35,386 nt of DNA from positions 1-35,386 of the IMG/VR virus record IMGVR_UViG_3300030103_004182, one strand, 5' to 3'. Position numbers and translations under genes: made by a program. The stretch comes from a virus. Positions 22,200 to 31,797 of the stretch are shown here, in pieces. The notes beneath the pieces are model-generated. The model searched no databases, was not told the origin of the DNA, and worked only from the letters and a program-made list of their open reading frames with translations. How positions within the stretch are numbered: the stretch's first letter is position 1; each line of letters begins with the position of its first letter.

Positions 22200-23093
22200 C
22201 TATGTCCTAATTTTTACTTGGTTATCTCGTCTTAATGCCGAAGATACGGCTCTTTGTAAGTTTGCAAAGGCTGCCTGATCTGCCCCCATTTTTGCTGTAT
22301 ATACTCTTTCTGTTCTAGCTTCTTTTTCTCTTCTTTTTCGTTCTCTCTCTGCTTTTTCTCTAGCTTGTCTAGCTTTTTTTGCTTTTCTAGATCCCATGAA
22401 AGCACCTAAGATTGCTGAACCTGCTATGACACCTATTCCTAAAGGAGTTAATGCTGCTGCTGCTCCTACACCAGTCGTCATTCCACCTACACCTAACATA
22501 CTTAAACTACTTACAGCACCTAACCCTGTAGATAAACCACTTAAACCTCCAGACATAGTTCCATCTTCTGTTTGAGCTGCTAATTGAGCAGTTGTATCAC
22601 CGAGTGCTCCCATTCCTTTATTAAATTGTGTGGAAGATCCACTATCTATTCCTTTAGAATCTTTTGTTTGAAGAAAAGAACTGTCTTGTTGTACATTTTC
22701 TGCAAATTGATCACTTATACTTGGACCTAAATCAGGAGCTGCTTTACCAAAATCTGGATTTGCTACAGGAGCACCATCTACCATTATATCTTGTTGTCCC
22801 GGTAAATAAGATTTTTGAGCAATATTTGTAGCATGATTTATTGCTGCAGTATTTTGAGCTAAATCATTTCCTGTAATTAAATTACCTACATCCATAGAAG
22901 GAGATGTCTTAGATATTTTTCCTAAAGCAAATTCACTAGCACTTAAAGGTTGTATATTAGGAGAATCCATTAATAAAGAAGTTTCTCCCGGAGCACCGAA
23001 ATTAGATATAGTTCTTTTATCTATCCATCCTCTATTAATATCATAAACTAGATTGGGATCGCTAGGATGTTTTTTTCCGTGCTGTATTGTCAT
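22200..23093 (-). CDS. Gly/Ala-rich virion protein, 297 aa
   Basis: The N-terminal two thirds are low-complexity, with many Ser, Gln and Asn. Residues about 190-235 are Gly/Ala/Leu-rich (GLSTGLGAVSSLSMLGVGG; LTPLGIGVIAGSAILGAF) and look membrane-seeking, followed by a very basic coiled coil (SRKAKKARQAREKAERERKR). It lies between small fibre-like proteins and the adaptor. It may be an ejection or head-interior protein. The ATG at 23093 is one base past the previous stop and has GGAG upstream; the longer reading lacks a site. No family is recognised. Confidence 0.55.
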   Translation of the reverse strand: MTIQHGKKHPSDPNLVYDINRGWIDKRTISNFGAPGETSLLMDSPNIQPLSASEFALGKISKTSPSMDVGNLITGNDLAQNTAAINHATNIAQKSYLPGQQDIMVDGAPVANPDFGKAAPDLGPSISDQFAENVQQDSSFLQTKDSKGIDSGSSTQFNKGMGALGDTTAQLAAQTEDGTMSGGLSGLSTGLGAVSSLSMLGVGGMTTGVGAAAALTPLGIGVIAGSAILGAFMGSRKAKKARQAREKAERERKRREKEARTERVYTAKMGADQAAFANLQRAVSSALRRDNQVKIRT

Positions 23094-23094
23094 T

Positions 23095-23382
23095 CTATAC
23101 TCCGTAATATAATTTAGCTGAATCAGGATAATCACCGCTAGATTTAGCTATTTTTACATGTAATAATAGAGAATCAGATATTCTAGTCACTTTCGTATTT
23201 GTTGCATGAGTAGTTATATCTACACTGAGTAACCCACTTCCACTAGCTATATTAGAACTCTCTAAAGTGATTGCAGACGCTGTGCTCCCACCTGTACATA
23301 TCATTATTAAATTCTTAGCGTCTGAGGGTAACACATGATATTCTCCATCTGTTAAATCTATAAAGTGTGATGCTACTGCCAT
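23095..23382 (-). CDS. Small beta-rich virion protein, 95 aa
   Basis: The sequence is strand-rich with Ser/Thr turns (LTDGEYHVLPSDAKNLIMI; SGLLSVDITTHATNTKV) and ends AKLYYGV. The two upstream proteins end similarly (LYYRSQK, LFYRKEK), so the three may share one module. It may be a decoration or short fibre protein. GGAG lies 7 bases before the ATG. No family is recognised. Confidence 0.6.
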   Translation of the reverse strand: MAVASHFIDLTDGEYHVLPSDAKNLIMICTGGSTASAITLESSNIASGSGLLSVDITTHATNTKVTRISDSLLLHVKIAKSSGDYPDSAKLYYGV

Positions 23383-23391
23383 AATATTCTC

Positions 23392-23754
23392 CTATTTTTG
23401 ACTTCTATAGTATAAATCTAAATCACAAAGTGCTGTCTCTTCTCCACCTAATTGACATGTTGCCCTAACATGGGGTAAGAGGGGTGTATCTAATATTGCA
23501 CATTGACAAGCTGGACCTGTCGTACATTCAAATTCTATTGCTTCTCCAGCACTATCTGTAACAGCACTAAAACTACTACCATCAGGACTATGCTCTAGAG
23601 TAAATTTAATTGTTCCGCTTCCTGTACATTTTGCACATAAAAGTAAGTCTATCATATGATTTTCTAAAGCAACTGAATCACTTGTGTGAATAGTCTCACT
23701 AGCTTTAGGGCAAGACACTTCTTTTAAAATACTAACAAAATTTCCTGATGCCAT
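23392..23754 (-). CDS. Small beta-rich virion protein, 120 aa, related to LamG protein ends
   Basis: The N-terminal half contains LEHSPDGS within strands, matching the N-terminal LEHSPDGS of the 1010-aa protein. The end (LPHVRATCQLGGEETALCDL then YYRSQK) matches that protein's end (LHYVRVVYVGDGACTAGQCI then FYRKEK). It looks like the plain version of a module that the larger gene has split by inserts. The ATG overlaps the previous stop by one base (TAATG) and has AAGGAG upstream. It may be a capsid decoration protein. Confidence 0.65.
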   Translation of the reverse strand: MASGNFVSILKEVSCPKASETIHTSDSVALENHMIDLLLCAKCTGSGTIKFTLEHSPDGSSFSAVTDSAGEAIEFECTTGPACQCAILDTPLLPHVRATCQLGGEETALCDLDLYYRSQK

Positions 23755-26700
23755 TATTTCTCCTTTCTATAAAATAGAGATGCTATACATTGTCCTGCGG
23801 TGCAAGCTCCATCTCCAACATATACAACTCTTACATAATGTAAATGAGGTGCGTTTAGATATGTTATTACATGATTACCTGTAGCCGAACAATTATTTAT
23901 AGCATCTATATAAGTTACTGATCCTGCTCCTCCACCTCCGGAAGATCCTTCTACGTAAATTTTTTCTGCGGTAGTTACCGATAATTTTAAGTCTCGCCAA
24001 TCTAGAGATCCTTCAATATTCGCAGATCTTTTCAAAGTATCCTCTACATTTGTATAAGCCTCATCATCACTAATACCTGTAGTATATCCTCTAGCTTCGT
24101 TTACACAGTTTTGGCAATCCGTAGGAACGTCACCCCATCTATAATAAACTTCTAATCCACCACCATTTGCTGTCCAATGTCCGGTTGCTCCATCACTATG
24201 AGCTTGTTTTCCTACTAACGTATCAGCATCGCATAAGGCTTTGGATGTATGTCCCGGCATATTTTCATCACATCTATACATTCCACTTGGAAATGGCTCT
24301 ATATATGCCCAATCTCCGGGTTTTGTCATAATTGATTGAGGGTCCATTAAGTCGTGAGGTACGCTTGGTGCGTTGTCCATTGGAGTAAATCCGTAAGCTG
24401 CAGGAGATCCTGCTTGCCCTCCGGTTAATCTTTGAGCGTTATCTCCCCATATAGATTCAATAGGGCAATCACACATTTTATGTGGATTCCCAGTATCTTT
24501 CCACCAAGAGTCAGAATGAAAACTTGTTTCATCTATATACCCTTGAAAAGCATATCTAGAATCTGTTGCTGCCGCTTCTAAAAATCCTGAAGCAAAGAAT
24601 GTTGTTGGAACATATGTATCTGAGACATTTTTTAAATGTTTATCATGTATAGCTAAGGTGGCAATACCATATGCATCTACTGTTTTTGCAGCATCAAAAC
24701 CTTTGTTAATATTTATAGTATCGGTTAACTGTCCATCCATAGAAACATGAAATTCATATCCTTCATTGGCGTGTCCTCCTACGGTTGGGTCTGCATCTGG
24801 ACCTAAGTAAGCAGTATCTCCATCAGAAGCTACTCCTTTATAATTTAATATTATATTATGCCAAGAATCATCTAATAAATTAACATTCTCTGTCGTAGGT
24901 GTTGCTCCGCTATAAGAAACATTTCTTTGAACTGCGGAGCCTTGGTTACATTTATAAGCAACCCATTGATCAGCATCATTTTCAAATCCATTAAAAGATA
25001 TAAGTAAGTGAGGAAGTTCATTTCCTTGTATGTTCCATGTACCATCGGTTTTTACTTTATCTGTTAAAGAAACGGTTATTCCTTCACCAAAATCTTCGTT
25101 AGGAGCAGTACCTGTTTTACCACCGCTTCTAAAAAGAATTGGTCCGTATGTTGTATTTGCATTTTCAGCTATAAAGGTAGCCGAATCCCCTGAATTATCT
25201 GCTATTTTTATCAGATTGGCATCTATTCTATTCCAATTCTGGGCACTGTAATATCTATACTTAATATTAGCATTACTACCTTTATTATTAAAATCATATT
25301 GTATTCCGTAATCACTATTTGAACTGTCGGTGTCACTAGGATTACCTATTGAATTTAAAGTGTGTCCTGTAGTCCCGTCTCCAATATTGGCATGTCCTGC
25401 ACCAAGTTCCTCAAAGTCGAAGAACCCTACACAAGGATTCGTTACAAATCCAGTTAAACTTAAATCATATTCTTGCTGAGGTTTTCCGTCTAATGCTCCC
25501 GGAGTAGATGCTCCATACAATTTATCTACATTTTCCTGAGTCATGTATTCGGAATGAAATGCCTCTTGAAGAATATATCTTTTATCAAGTGTCGTGCCCA
25601 AAGCTTGAGTTGTACCATAAGTACCGTCCCAATAATAACCATGGTGAATATCATATTCAAAATCGTCCATTACATACGGAACACTACCGTCTAGAGCTGC
25701 AGTTACCGAGGAATGACTCTGTTGATAACATTCATAGCCATCAACGTAATATCTAAGTCCTGCAGCACCTTCTGCAACTTCTGGAGAAAGAGCAGCCCAA
25801 TTATCAACTGCCGGATCTGCTGCTGCTTTGAAAGTAAGGACAATATGATGCCACTCTCCATCTGTAGGGTCTACAATTGTCTTTTCGTCTTGATCTCTAT
25901 TTCCGGCAGCTACTGCATTTAATGTTCCTCCATCACCAGTATACTTTGCCGTAGTTCCGGTGTTAGGAGATCCATCATATGCAGCACTAAATTGTACTAC
26001 TCCTGCTCTGGAGTTTGTTCCATTACGTGCAGCATACGAAGCAGATAATATCGTTGTACTATCCTCTATGAAATAGAATTTGGGAGCACTAGACGCCCAT
26101 ACACCAGAGCAATAGAATCCATGTTTTCCTGCGGAAGGAGCAATAGCGGCATTCATAGTCGTGAGACCATAATGATTAGCCCCTTTATAATAAGTAGTAG
26201 AATATTTTTCCCACCAAGATATAGTCCAACTCTTATCTGTTCCTACAATTCTGTCAGCTCCTACAGCAGTTCCGGGCATAGTGAGAACATGAGAACCAGT
26301 CTGATTTGTATCTAAATATACTTCATTTTGAGCAGGAACATATGTTGTTGCCGGAACCTCGCCACTTTTCATCCATAAAGATAGGTTGAAGGGTGAAGTT
26401 GCATCTAATTTATGCTGTATTATGTCTACGCCACTGAAATTTGTGGTTAATTTTAAATGTTTATTTTTGTAATCTGGGTCGGTTCCTGAGGAAGGTCTTT
26501 TTGGAGCTGTATCTAAATATTTCTCATTTCCCCAAGAGGTTGCAGCTTCTCCCCCACTAATTTGTTTGGTTTGAACTGTAGCCCAAGATCCTGCTGAACC
26601 ATCGGGACTATGTTCTAGACGAGCTTTAACATCAGCTCCTACAAAGCAGTCTGATACAAAGAGTACATCTCTTATTCCATGAGGGAGAGATATGGCTTCA

Positions 26701-26786
26701 CATTCTAAATCATTAGGATCATCTCCATCTCTAGCGAGCTTTGTCGCAGTAGTTCCGCATAATTCTATTTTATTAACTGAAGCCAT
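23754..26786 (-). CDS. LamG-containing fibre/adhesin-like virion protein, 1010 aa
   Basis: The protein opens with a short beta module (LEHSPDGS, residues about 57-64). Two concanavalin/LamG-like regions follow: about 180-400, with KSWTISWWEKYS, DGEWHHIVLTFK and LRYYVDGYECYQ; and about 570-740, with DDSWHNIILNYK and FHVSMDGQLTDTI. Residues about 835-870 hold the Cys module shared with the nozzle-like protein, and the C-terminus (LHYVRVVYVGDGACTAGQCI) returns to the short module. LamG domains bind glycans or proteins and fit a receptor-binding or head-decorating fibre. It lies just after the capsid genes. GAGG precedes the ATG. Nothing here identifies the ligand. Confidence 0.65.
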   Translation of the reverse strand: MASVNKIELCGTTATKLARDGDDPNDLECEAISLPHGIRDVLFVSDCFVGADVKARLEHSPDGSAGSWATVQTKQISGGEAATSWGNEKYLDTAPKRPSSGTDPDYKNKHLKLTTNFSGVDIIQHKLDATSPFNLSLWMKSGEVPATTYVPAQNEVYLDTNQTGSHVLTMPGTAVGADRIVGTDKSWTISWWEKYSTTYYKGANHYGLTTMNAAIAPSAGKHGFYCSGVWASSAPKFYFIEDSTTILSASYAARNGTNSRAGVVQFSAAYDGSPNTGTTAKYTGDGGTLNAVAAGNRDQDEKTIVDPTDGEWHHIVLTFKAAADPAVDNWAALSPEVAEGAAGLRYYVDGYECYQQSHSSVTAALDGSVPYVMDDFEYDIHHGYYWDGTYGTTQALGTTLDKRYILQEAFHSEYMTQENVDKLYGASTPGALDGKPQQEYDLSLTGFVTNPCVGFFDFEELGAGHANIGDGTTGHTLNSIGNPSDTDSSNSDYGIQYDFNNKGSNANIKYRYYSAQNWNRIDANLIKIADNSGDSATFIAENANTTYGPILFRSGGKTGTAPNEDFGEGITVSLTDKVKTDGTWNIQGNELPHLLISFNGFENDADQWVAYKCNQGSAVQRNVSYSGATPTTENVNLLDDSWHNIILNYKGVASDGDTAYLGPDADPTVGGHANEGYEFHVSMDGQLTDTININKGFDAAKTVDAYGIATLAIHDKHLKNVSDTYVPTTFFASGFLEAAATDSRYAFQGYIDETSFHSDSWWKDTGNPHKMCDCPIESIWGDNAQRLTGGQAGSPAAYGFTPMDNAPSVPHDLMDPQSIMTKPGDWAYIEPFPSGMYRCDENMPGHTSKALCDADTLVGKQAHSDGATGHWTANGGGLEVYYRWGDVPTDCQNCVNEARGYTTGISDDEAYTNVEDTLKRSANIEGSLDWRDLKLSVTTAEKIYVEGSSGGGGAGSVTYIDAINNCSATGNHVITYLNAPHLHYVRVVYVGDGACTAGQCIASLFYRKEK
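24178..24276 (-). repeat. Cys-containing module shared with the nozzle-like protein (copy in LamG gene)
   Basis: Encodes CDEN.PGHTSKALCDADT..GKQAHSDGATGHW; compare the nozzle-gene copy at 19640-19742. Nucleotide similarity as well as protein similarity suggests recent duplication or exchange. Confidence 0.8.
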
Positions 26787-26801
26787 ATATTCCTCTATTT
26801 A

Positions 26802-27137
26802 TTAAATTTTACTGTCTACGTCTGATCCTATAATAATCATCTGTACATCTGCTTCTGCTGCTGCAGGAGATCCTGCTATAGTTCTTATTATAACTCTTAC
26901 AGATGACTTTGTAGGAATAACATTAGCATTTTGATCTGCCGATTCGCACGAAGCAACTGCTATAGGTTTTGCTGCAAAAGCTTGATTTAAATTAACAGTG
27001 TAATCTCCAACATCATTATCCGTAACTGTTACCTGATTAGAATCCGGTCCTTCTGCAGAAAGCGTTCCTGTACTTCCTTCTAATCTTAAAGATATAATTC
27101 TTAGTTTCCTCTGTGAGGATTTAATACTTCTTAACAT
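26802..27137 (-). CDS. Small virion protein after the capsid gene, 111 aa
   Basis: It is strand-rich with alternating Val/Ile and Thr/Asn (NQVTVTDNDVGDYTVNL; SSVRVIIRTIAGSP) and resembles small head-decoration proteins encoded beside capsid genes in marine phages, though I recognise no named family. AAGGAG lies 6 bases before the ATG. The transcription terminator at 27178-27220 stands between it and the capsid gene, so it would receive only read-through or a separate start. Confidence 0.6.
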   Translation of the reverse strand: MLRSIKSSQRKLRIISLRLEGSTGTLSAEGPDSNQVTVTDNDVGDYTVNLNQAFAAKPIAVASCESADQNANVIPTKSSVRVIIRTIAGSPAAAEADVQMIIIGSDVDSKI

Positions 27138-27177
27138 TTTTTACTCCTTGGTAAAATTCTCAAGTTAATCTCCCTTT

Positions 27178-27220
27178 AAAAAACCCCAGAATTTTAGCAG
27201 TTAAGCAGACTCTTCTGGGG
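27178..27220 (-). terminator. Strong leftward terminator after the capsid gene
   Basis: On the minus strand CCCCAGAA (27220-27213) pairs perfectly with TTCTGGGG (27191-27184), followed by six T (27183-27178). Partial termination here would give more capsid than tail and ejection transcripts. The rest of 27138-27257 holds no gene. Confidence 0.85.
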
Positions 27221-27257
27221 AACTAGGTAGGGAGGAAAACCCAGTTTTTTTACTTTA

Positions 27258-28478
27258 TTAAGCTAGGTCTGTTAAAACACCTTGGAAAGCAGGGTTGATG
27301 TATACTTCAAGGTATCCACCATATCTTGCTTCATAAGCATCTGATTCAGCTTTTCTTAAGAAAACCGTTCCATCATCATCGAACCAACCAAAATCTGGTC
27401 TGTGGTGAATATGGATGTGATTATCATTAAGAGCATAAACTCTATCGTCATCACAAAATCTTTCAGGAAAAATCCCTACTGGACCTGCACTTGACATAAA
27501 TTCTACACCAGAAAAACTAATATCAGCACCAGATTTAGACTTAAGTCCTGCTCTAGTATTAACAGAGTATCTTTTCTGATCTTCTAAAACATTCAATATT
27601 TTTTCATATTGTTTGTAAGAAGTAATAAGTAGATTTGGTGCTTTACCACATTTTTTCTCAACATCTAACATAAGCTTATTAAGCAAGTCAGTTGAAATAG
27701 AAGCAGAAGAAGCACTATTTTCTACAGAAGACCACTTTCTAGTAGCTGTAATACCATAAGGTGATTTACTTGCAGAAACAAGATTAGCCTTACTTTTTAC
27801 AATACCTTTTAAACCTTCAGGATCTTTATCTTTAGAACCTTGCATATAAATTATATCTGTTGCCAATACACCTCCGGTATCTGCTCCAGAAATAATTACT
27901 TCTGCATTTCCATTAGCAAGAATTTCAACTGAAGTTATTTCTAATGGACTTCCTGCAACTGTTCTAGCAGAACCACCTGCTTGAGTAATATCTACTAAAT
28001 CACCTTCTTCAAGATCAGCTTCTTTAAAAGTACCTGCAGTTAATGTACAAGTATCTGTAGAAATACTAGCAACTGTACCTAACTTACCTGAAGCATCATT
28101 AAAAAGAATACGAGACATATTTCTCATATATGACTCAACGCCTTTTTTAACTACTTCTTTAGTAGCTCTAACAAAAGAACCTTCATCTTTAAGAGCAGCT
28201 TTTATCGTTTCACGATCAACTTCTACTCTAGCATAAAGTTTCTTTGCTTCAATTTCAGCAGGTTCATAAGTTGCAGATGAAGCTTTTGGTAAACTACCAG
28301 AACCAACACCACCTGCGAAAGATTGTGGAATTGCAATTTGCATTTTTGAACCTACGAAATTGTAGGATTTTTTACATCTTCCTAATAAGACATTAGATGA
28401 GTTATATACGTTTTCAGATAGTTTCTCATATTTTATCTTAAATAGGGCAGATGCGTCTGTTAAATTAAAATTAGCCAT
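27258..28478 (-). CDS. Major capsid protein (HK97-fold type)
   Basis: The 406-aa protein lies directly after the scaffold gene. Typical features are a short helical start, a strand/loop region (GRCKKSYNFVGSKMQIAIP), long alpha segments (VDRETIKAALKDEGSFVR; VVKKGVESYMRNMSR) and a C-terminal beta part (YEARYGGYLEVYINPAFQG). This matches P22/T7-like capsid proteins in size, order and composition. AGGAG lies 6 bases upstream of the ATG. The strong terminator just downstream supports high, separate expression. I call the fold from context; sequence identity to a known capsid was not tested. Confidence 0.75.
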   Translation of the reverse strand: MANFNLTDASALFKIKYEKLSENVYNSSNVLLGRCKKSYNFVGSKMQIAIPQSFAGGVGSGSLPKASSATYEPAEIEAKKLYARVEVDRETIKAALKDEGSFVRATKEVVKKGVESYMRNMSRILFNDASGKLGTVASISTDTCTLTAGTFKEADLEEGDLVDITQAGGSARTVAGSPLEITSVEILANGNAEVIISGADTGGVLATDIIYMQGSKDKDPEGLKGIVKSKANLVSASKSPYGITATRKWSSVENSASSASISTDLLNKLMLDVEKKCGKAPNLLITSYKQYEKILNVLEDQKRYSVNTRAGLKSKSGADISFSGVEFMSSAGPVGIFPERFCDDDRVYALNDNHIHIHHRPDFGWFDDDGTVFLRKAESDAYEARYGGYLEVYINPAFQGVLTDLA

Positions 28479-28507
28479 TTTAGACTCCTATTATAAATTG
28501 TTAATAA

Positions 28508-29704
28508 TTAGTCGAAATCATCGAAATCGACAAAGTTTTCATATTCCTCAGAAGTCCTTGTAGGCTGCTCCTTTGATTTATTCTGCATCTTCTTTGATAC
28601 AGCTTTTGATGCTTTCTTTTGCTCACCACCATAAATGTCTTTTACAATCTCTGTAACTTGTTCCTTAGTAAATTCTGGATTATCAAAAATTATCTTTTCG
28701 ATTGCATCCACAACATACTGATTTGAAGCTAGAGAAGGTTGTACGTCATTAATTACAACATCCGCTCTAGTAAATGCATCCTTATGCCTAAGGTAGTTTA
28801 CTATGAGTTCCGGATTTAGTTGATCTTTTAAATCAGTCTCCTTTAATTCATCATATGCGTTATCAAAATCATCATCACTAATACCGTAAGTTGATTGTAA
28901 AGCAGAAATCTTTTGTTCCAGTTCCGTATAGGCTTGCTGTTGATTACTACTTTGCTTTTCAGACTCACGCATTTGTTCTAAATACTTATTTTCTTCTTGC
29001 AATTGTTCATTACTTAACTGATCTTGAGATAGTGTTCTTCTTCTATCTATTTCTGGAGTTAAGTTTTGAATTAATTGTTGTTTAAATTCATAAGGTTTCA
29101 TTCCTGCAAACTCAGCTAGAAATCCTAAAGCTTCTACTGCTTTTCCTGATTGCATTTTTTCAGCAAATTCACCTATATAATTATTTATATATTCTTTTTC
29201 TTTATCATAATCTTCTTTAGATTTTTCATATTCTTTTTTAGATATATTAAGCTCATTAAATCTTTTATCATAAGGTACTTTACCTGAATAATTTTCTAAT
29301 AAGTCTTTAAGAGTTACATCTATTTCTTCTCCATCAACTTTATGTCTAAAAGTGGTTTCTTCAGCAACTTCCTGTGCGATGTCTTTAAAACTACCTTGTT
29401 TATATCTAGTTTCTTCTTTTTCTTCAGCTTCAACTTCAGTAGCCTCTTCTCCCTCTTCAGATTCAGCAATTTCCTCTTTTCTTTTATCCTTTGCCGGGAC
29501 CTTAGATTTCCCCTCTTCTTTCGTTGATGTTTCTTCACTTCCCTTTTCCAAAAAGTCTTTAGCGTCATTCATTAATTCCTGTGAATTTTTTGTATTGGTT
29601 AATGAATCTAGATCATCAAAAGACATAGCAGATCCAGTATTTAAATCTGACTCTTCTGTACCTATAACTTCATTTACCTCTACATTTTCTATTGCATCAC
29701 TCAT
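28508..29704 (-). CDS. Scaffolding protein
   Basis: The 398-aa protein is very acidic and helical, with Glu/Lys-rich low complexity at residues 50-110 (AESEEGEEATEVEAEEKEE), long coiled-coil stretches (YEKSKEDYDKEKEYINN; ENKYLEQMRESEKQSSNQQ) and a basic segment near the end (KKASKAVSKKMQNKSKEQP). This is the usual build of podovirus scaffolds, which guide procapsid assembly and leave before packaging. It sits between portal and capsid genes. The ATG overlaps the portal stop (ATGA) with GAGGGG upstream. Confidence 0.75.
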   Translation of the reverse strand: MSDAIENVEVNEVIGTEESDLNTGSAMSFDDLDSLTNTKNSQELMNDAKDFLEKGSEETSTKEEGKSKVPAKDKRKEEIAESEEGEEATEVEAEEKEETRYKQGSFKDIAQEVAEETTFRHKVDGEEIDVTLKDLLENYSGKVPYDKRFNELNISKKEYEKSKEDYDKEKEYINNYIGEFAEKMQSGKAVEALGFLAEFAGMKPYEFKQQLIQNLTPEIDRRRTLSQDQLSNEQLQEENKYLEQMRESEKQSSNQQQAYTELEQKISALQSTYGISDDDFDNAYDELKETDLKDQLNPELIVNYLRHKDAFTRADVVINDVQPSLASNQYVVDAIEKIIFDNPEFTKEQVTEIVKDIYGGEQKKASKAVSKKMQNKSKEQPTRTSEEYENFVDFDDFD

Positions 29705-31797
29705 TTAGTTATCCCCTCCTCTTTTTCCGTTCCCGGAATTATTGTTGTAATCTCATCACCTCTATTTGCTTGTCCATGAGCTTCTGCAGCCATATGTTCA
29801 GCAGAACGTGCTGTATAAGATGGAGCAGCTATTGGAAACATAGCTAGTTCAGCTATTTTTGCTTCAAATAAAGGATTTGTTTTTGCTTTTTCAATCATTG
29901 CATATTCAGTAACAGCTATATGTTCTATCATAACCATTCTTATTTCTACAGGTGTCTCTTCTTTAAAAGATCTAGACTGTAAAGACCTAACGTGAGTTTT
30001 CCAATGAATAATATGATCTTCCCATGTTTCAGGATCACCTGTTGGTTTTCCTGCCAAAATATCTTCATTTTCAGATTCGGCAGCTTTAACTGCAGATGTA
30101 AGTAGTGTATTCATTTTTTCTGTATCGCCAAATTCTAATAAATCAATCCATCTTTCATTAGATAGTAGATCCGGTTTCATTTGCATTATTTCAATTATAC
30201 GTTGAATTTTTCCTGCTTTAGATTCTGGAAGAGCTGACCCTACCTGTACACGTACATCATAATCTTTACTAAGATTGGCAGAATCGAAATGACGTATGGA
30301 GTATTGATTATCTTTACCCACAATTCGTAACATACGACCATCATCCGGTGCATAGTAATCTCCTGCTACTGAAATAGTTTTTCTAGCAATACGTTGAATC
30401 ATTTCATTATGTTTAGCAACATCTGAAGTTGCTCTTTCTTGTTCTTGTTCATTTAAAAATTGTAAAGCTACACCTGCTGTAATACCAGCCGGAGGTGCTC
30501 CACGAGAAACGCCTTGTACACCATATACTTGACCCATTTCCTGTACTAAATGATTTCTAAAATTATATGCTTCAGAAGGATTGGGTTTAACTTGTAACAT
30601 TTGAGGAGCTACTGCTCCTTGGTACTGAACTATTGTACTATCATTACCTAAAGATTCTATTTTACAAGCACCTCTTGGCATAACCCATTTAGCATGTCCA
30701 GTTAAGTATATATTTTTTGCTAAAAGAGTAGATAAGTTATTATGCATATTTTGCATAGGTCTTACTAATTCATATGAAGATACACCATTTAGATTTTCTG
30801 GAATATCCATATCTGTCAATCTTACAAAAGGTAGACTTTCATGTGAATAAGGATATCTATGAGATTCTAATATTACATCATCTGTAAACTTAACATATAT
30901 CCCTTCAGGACAATGTTGTGTTGGCTTATGAAAAAATTCATGTATCATTGTATTTTCTTCTAATAATTGATCCATTAAATCTTCTTGATCCAATACTTTC
31001 ATATTTTTAGTAGATTTTATTTTCTTTTTAAATTTCTTATATTCTAATTTTAAATCTTCTGTAGGAGAAACTGATGTTTTAAAGCAATACTCTACTTCTT
31101 CAATCTTGTTCTTTCTTTGTAAATGTATTCTCCAAGGTACTTCAATAGAATATTTAATATCACCTGTTTTAATAGGTTTTCCTAAATCTATTTTTTTAGG
31201 CTTTCCTTCTTCATCTATAATAACTTGACCTTGCTCATCATACTCATCTAGATCTATTTTACCATCTCTAGCAGCTACCCATATTGGATGTAGATCTCCT
31301 GCATGTTTATCCCATTCAATAAAAAGAAAAGACTCGCCAAATATACGGGCATTTCTTTGCATTCTTTGGATTAAGGTATCCATATCATTAATATACCATA
31401 AATGATTTATAAGAAGTTTTACTGCTTTTGCTGCATTCTTATCTTCAAATTCATCATTAGTAGGTAGAACATCTACATGAGGTTTCATTCTACACATTTG
31501 AGAAACTTTGGTTTCTGTCATATCATGTAAATGATTAACTACAAATTTGCTAGATTGATTAAATGATTGACTATTTCTAGTTGTTCTTCTATCAAAACTT
31601 TTCTTAGTAATCCCTCTATAGGATTCTAAATTCTTTCTAGATTCTGTATTTCTATGTAAAGCTTGTTTCTGTAAAGCATTAATAACACTATTAAGCCATT
31701 CTAACTTTTCTTTATCTGATTTATTTTTAATTGTGTGAAAAGGTTTAATTTCTTTACTGATTACGTCTGAATCAAATTCGGCATCAAATAAACTCAT
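29701..31797 (-). CDS. Portal protein
   Basis: At 698 aa it is close to P22 gp1 (725 aa). It starts with a helical region (KEKLEWLNSVINALQKQ), continues with FVVNHLHDMTETKVSQM and MKPHVDVLPTND, and contains AVKLLINHLWYINDMDTL, IFGESFLFIEWDKHAG and a later SAEHMAAEAHGQA. This pattern is shared by large portal proteins of podoviruses. The portal dodecamer forms the DNA channel at one capsid vertex and holds TerL during packaging. It follows a small membrane protein and precedes the scaffold, the normal order. Confidence 0.8.
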   Translation of the reverse strand: MSLFDAEFDSDVISKEIKPFHTIKNKSDKEKLEWLNSVINALQKQALHRNTESRKNLESYRGITKKSFDRRTTRNSQSFNQSSKFVVNHLHDMTETKVSQMCRMKPHVDVLPTNDEFEDKNAAKAVKLLINHLWYINDMDTLIQRMQRNARIFGESFLFIEWDKHAGDLHPIWVAARDGKIDLDEYDEQGQVIIDEEGKPKKIDLGKPIKTGDIKYSIEVPWRIHLQRKNKIEEVEYCFKTSVSPTEDLKLEYKKFKKKIKSTKNMKVLDQEDLMDQLLEENTMIHEFFHKPTQHCPEGIYVKFTDDVILESHRYPYSHESLPFVRLTDMDIPENLNGVSSYELVRPMQNMHNNLSTLLAKNIYLTGHAKWVMPRGACKIESLGNDSTIVQYQGAVAPQMLQVKPNPSEAYNFRNHLVQEMGQVYGVQGVSRGAPPAGITAGVALQFLNEQEQERATSDVAKHNEMIQRIARKTISVAGDYYAPDDGRMLRIVGKDNQYSIRHFDSANLSKDYDVRVQVGSALPESKAGKIQRIIEIMQMKPDLLSNERWIDLLEFGDTEKMNTLLTSAVKAAESENEDILAGKPTGDPETWEDHIIHWKTHVRSLQSRSFKEETPVEIRMVMIEHIAVTEYAMIEKAKTNPLFEAKIAELAMFPIAAPSYTARSAEHMAAEAHGQANRGDEITTIIPGTEKEEGITK

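Noticed and set aside
29342-29708. Rightward open frames opposite the scaffold gene
   Set aside because: They are hydrophobic Ser/Phe-rich shadows of the Glu/Lys-rich coding strand, with no ribosome sites.
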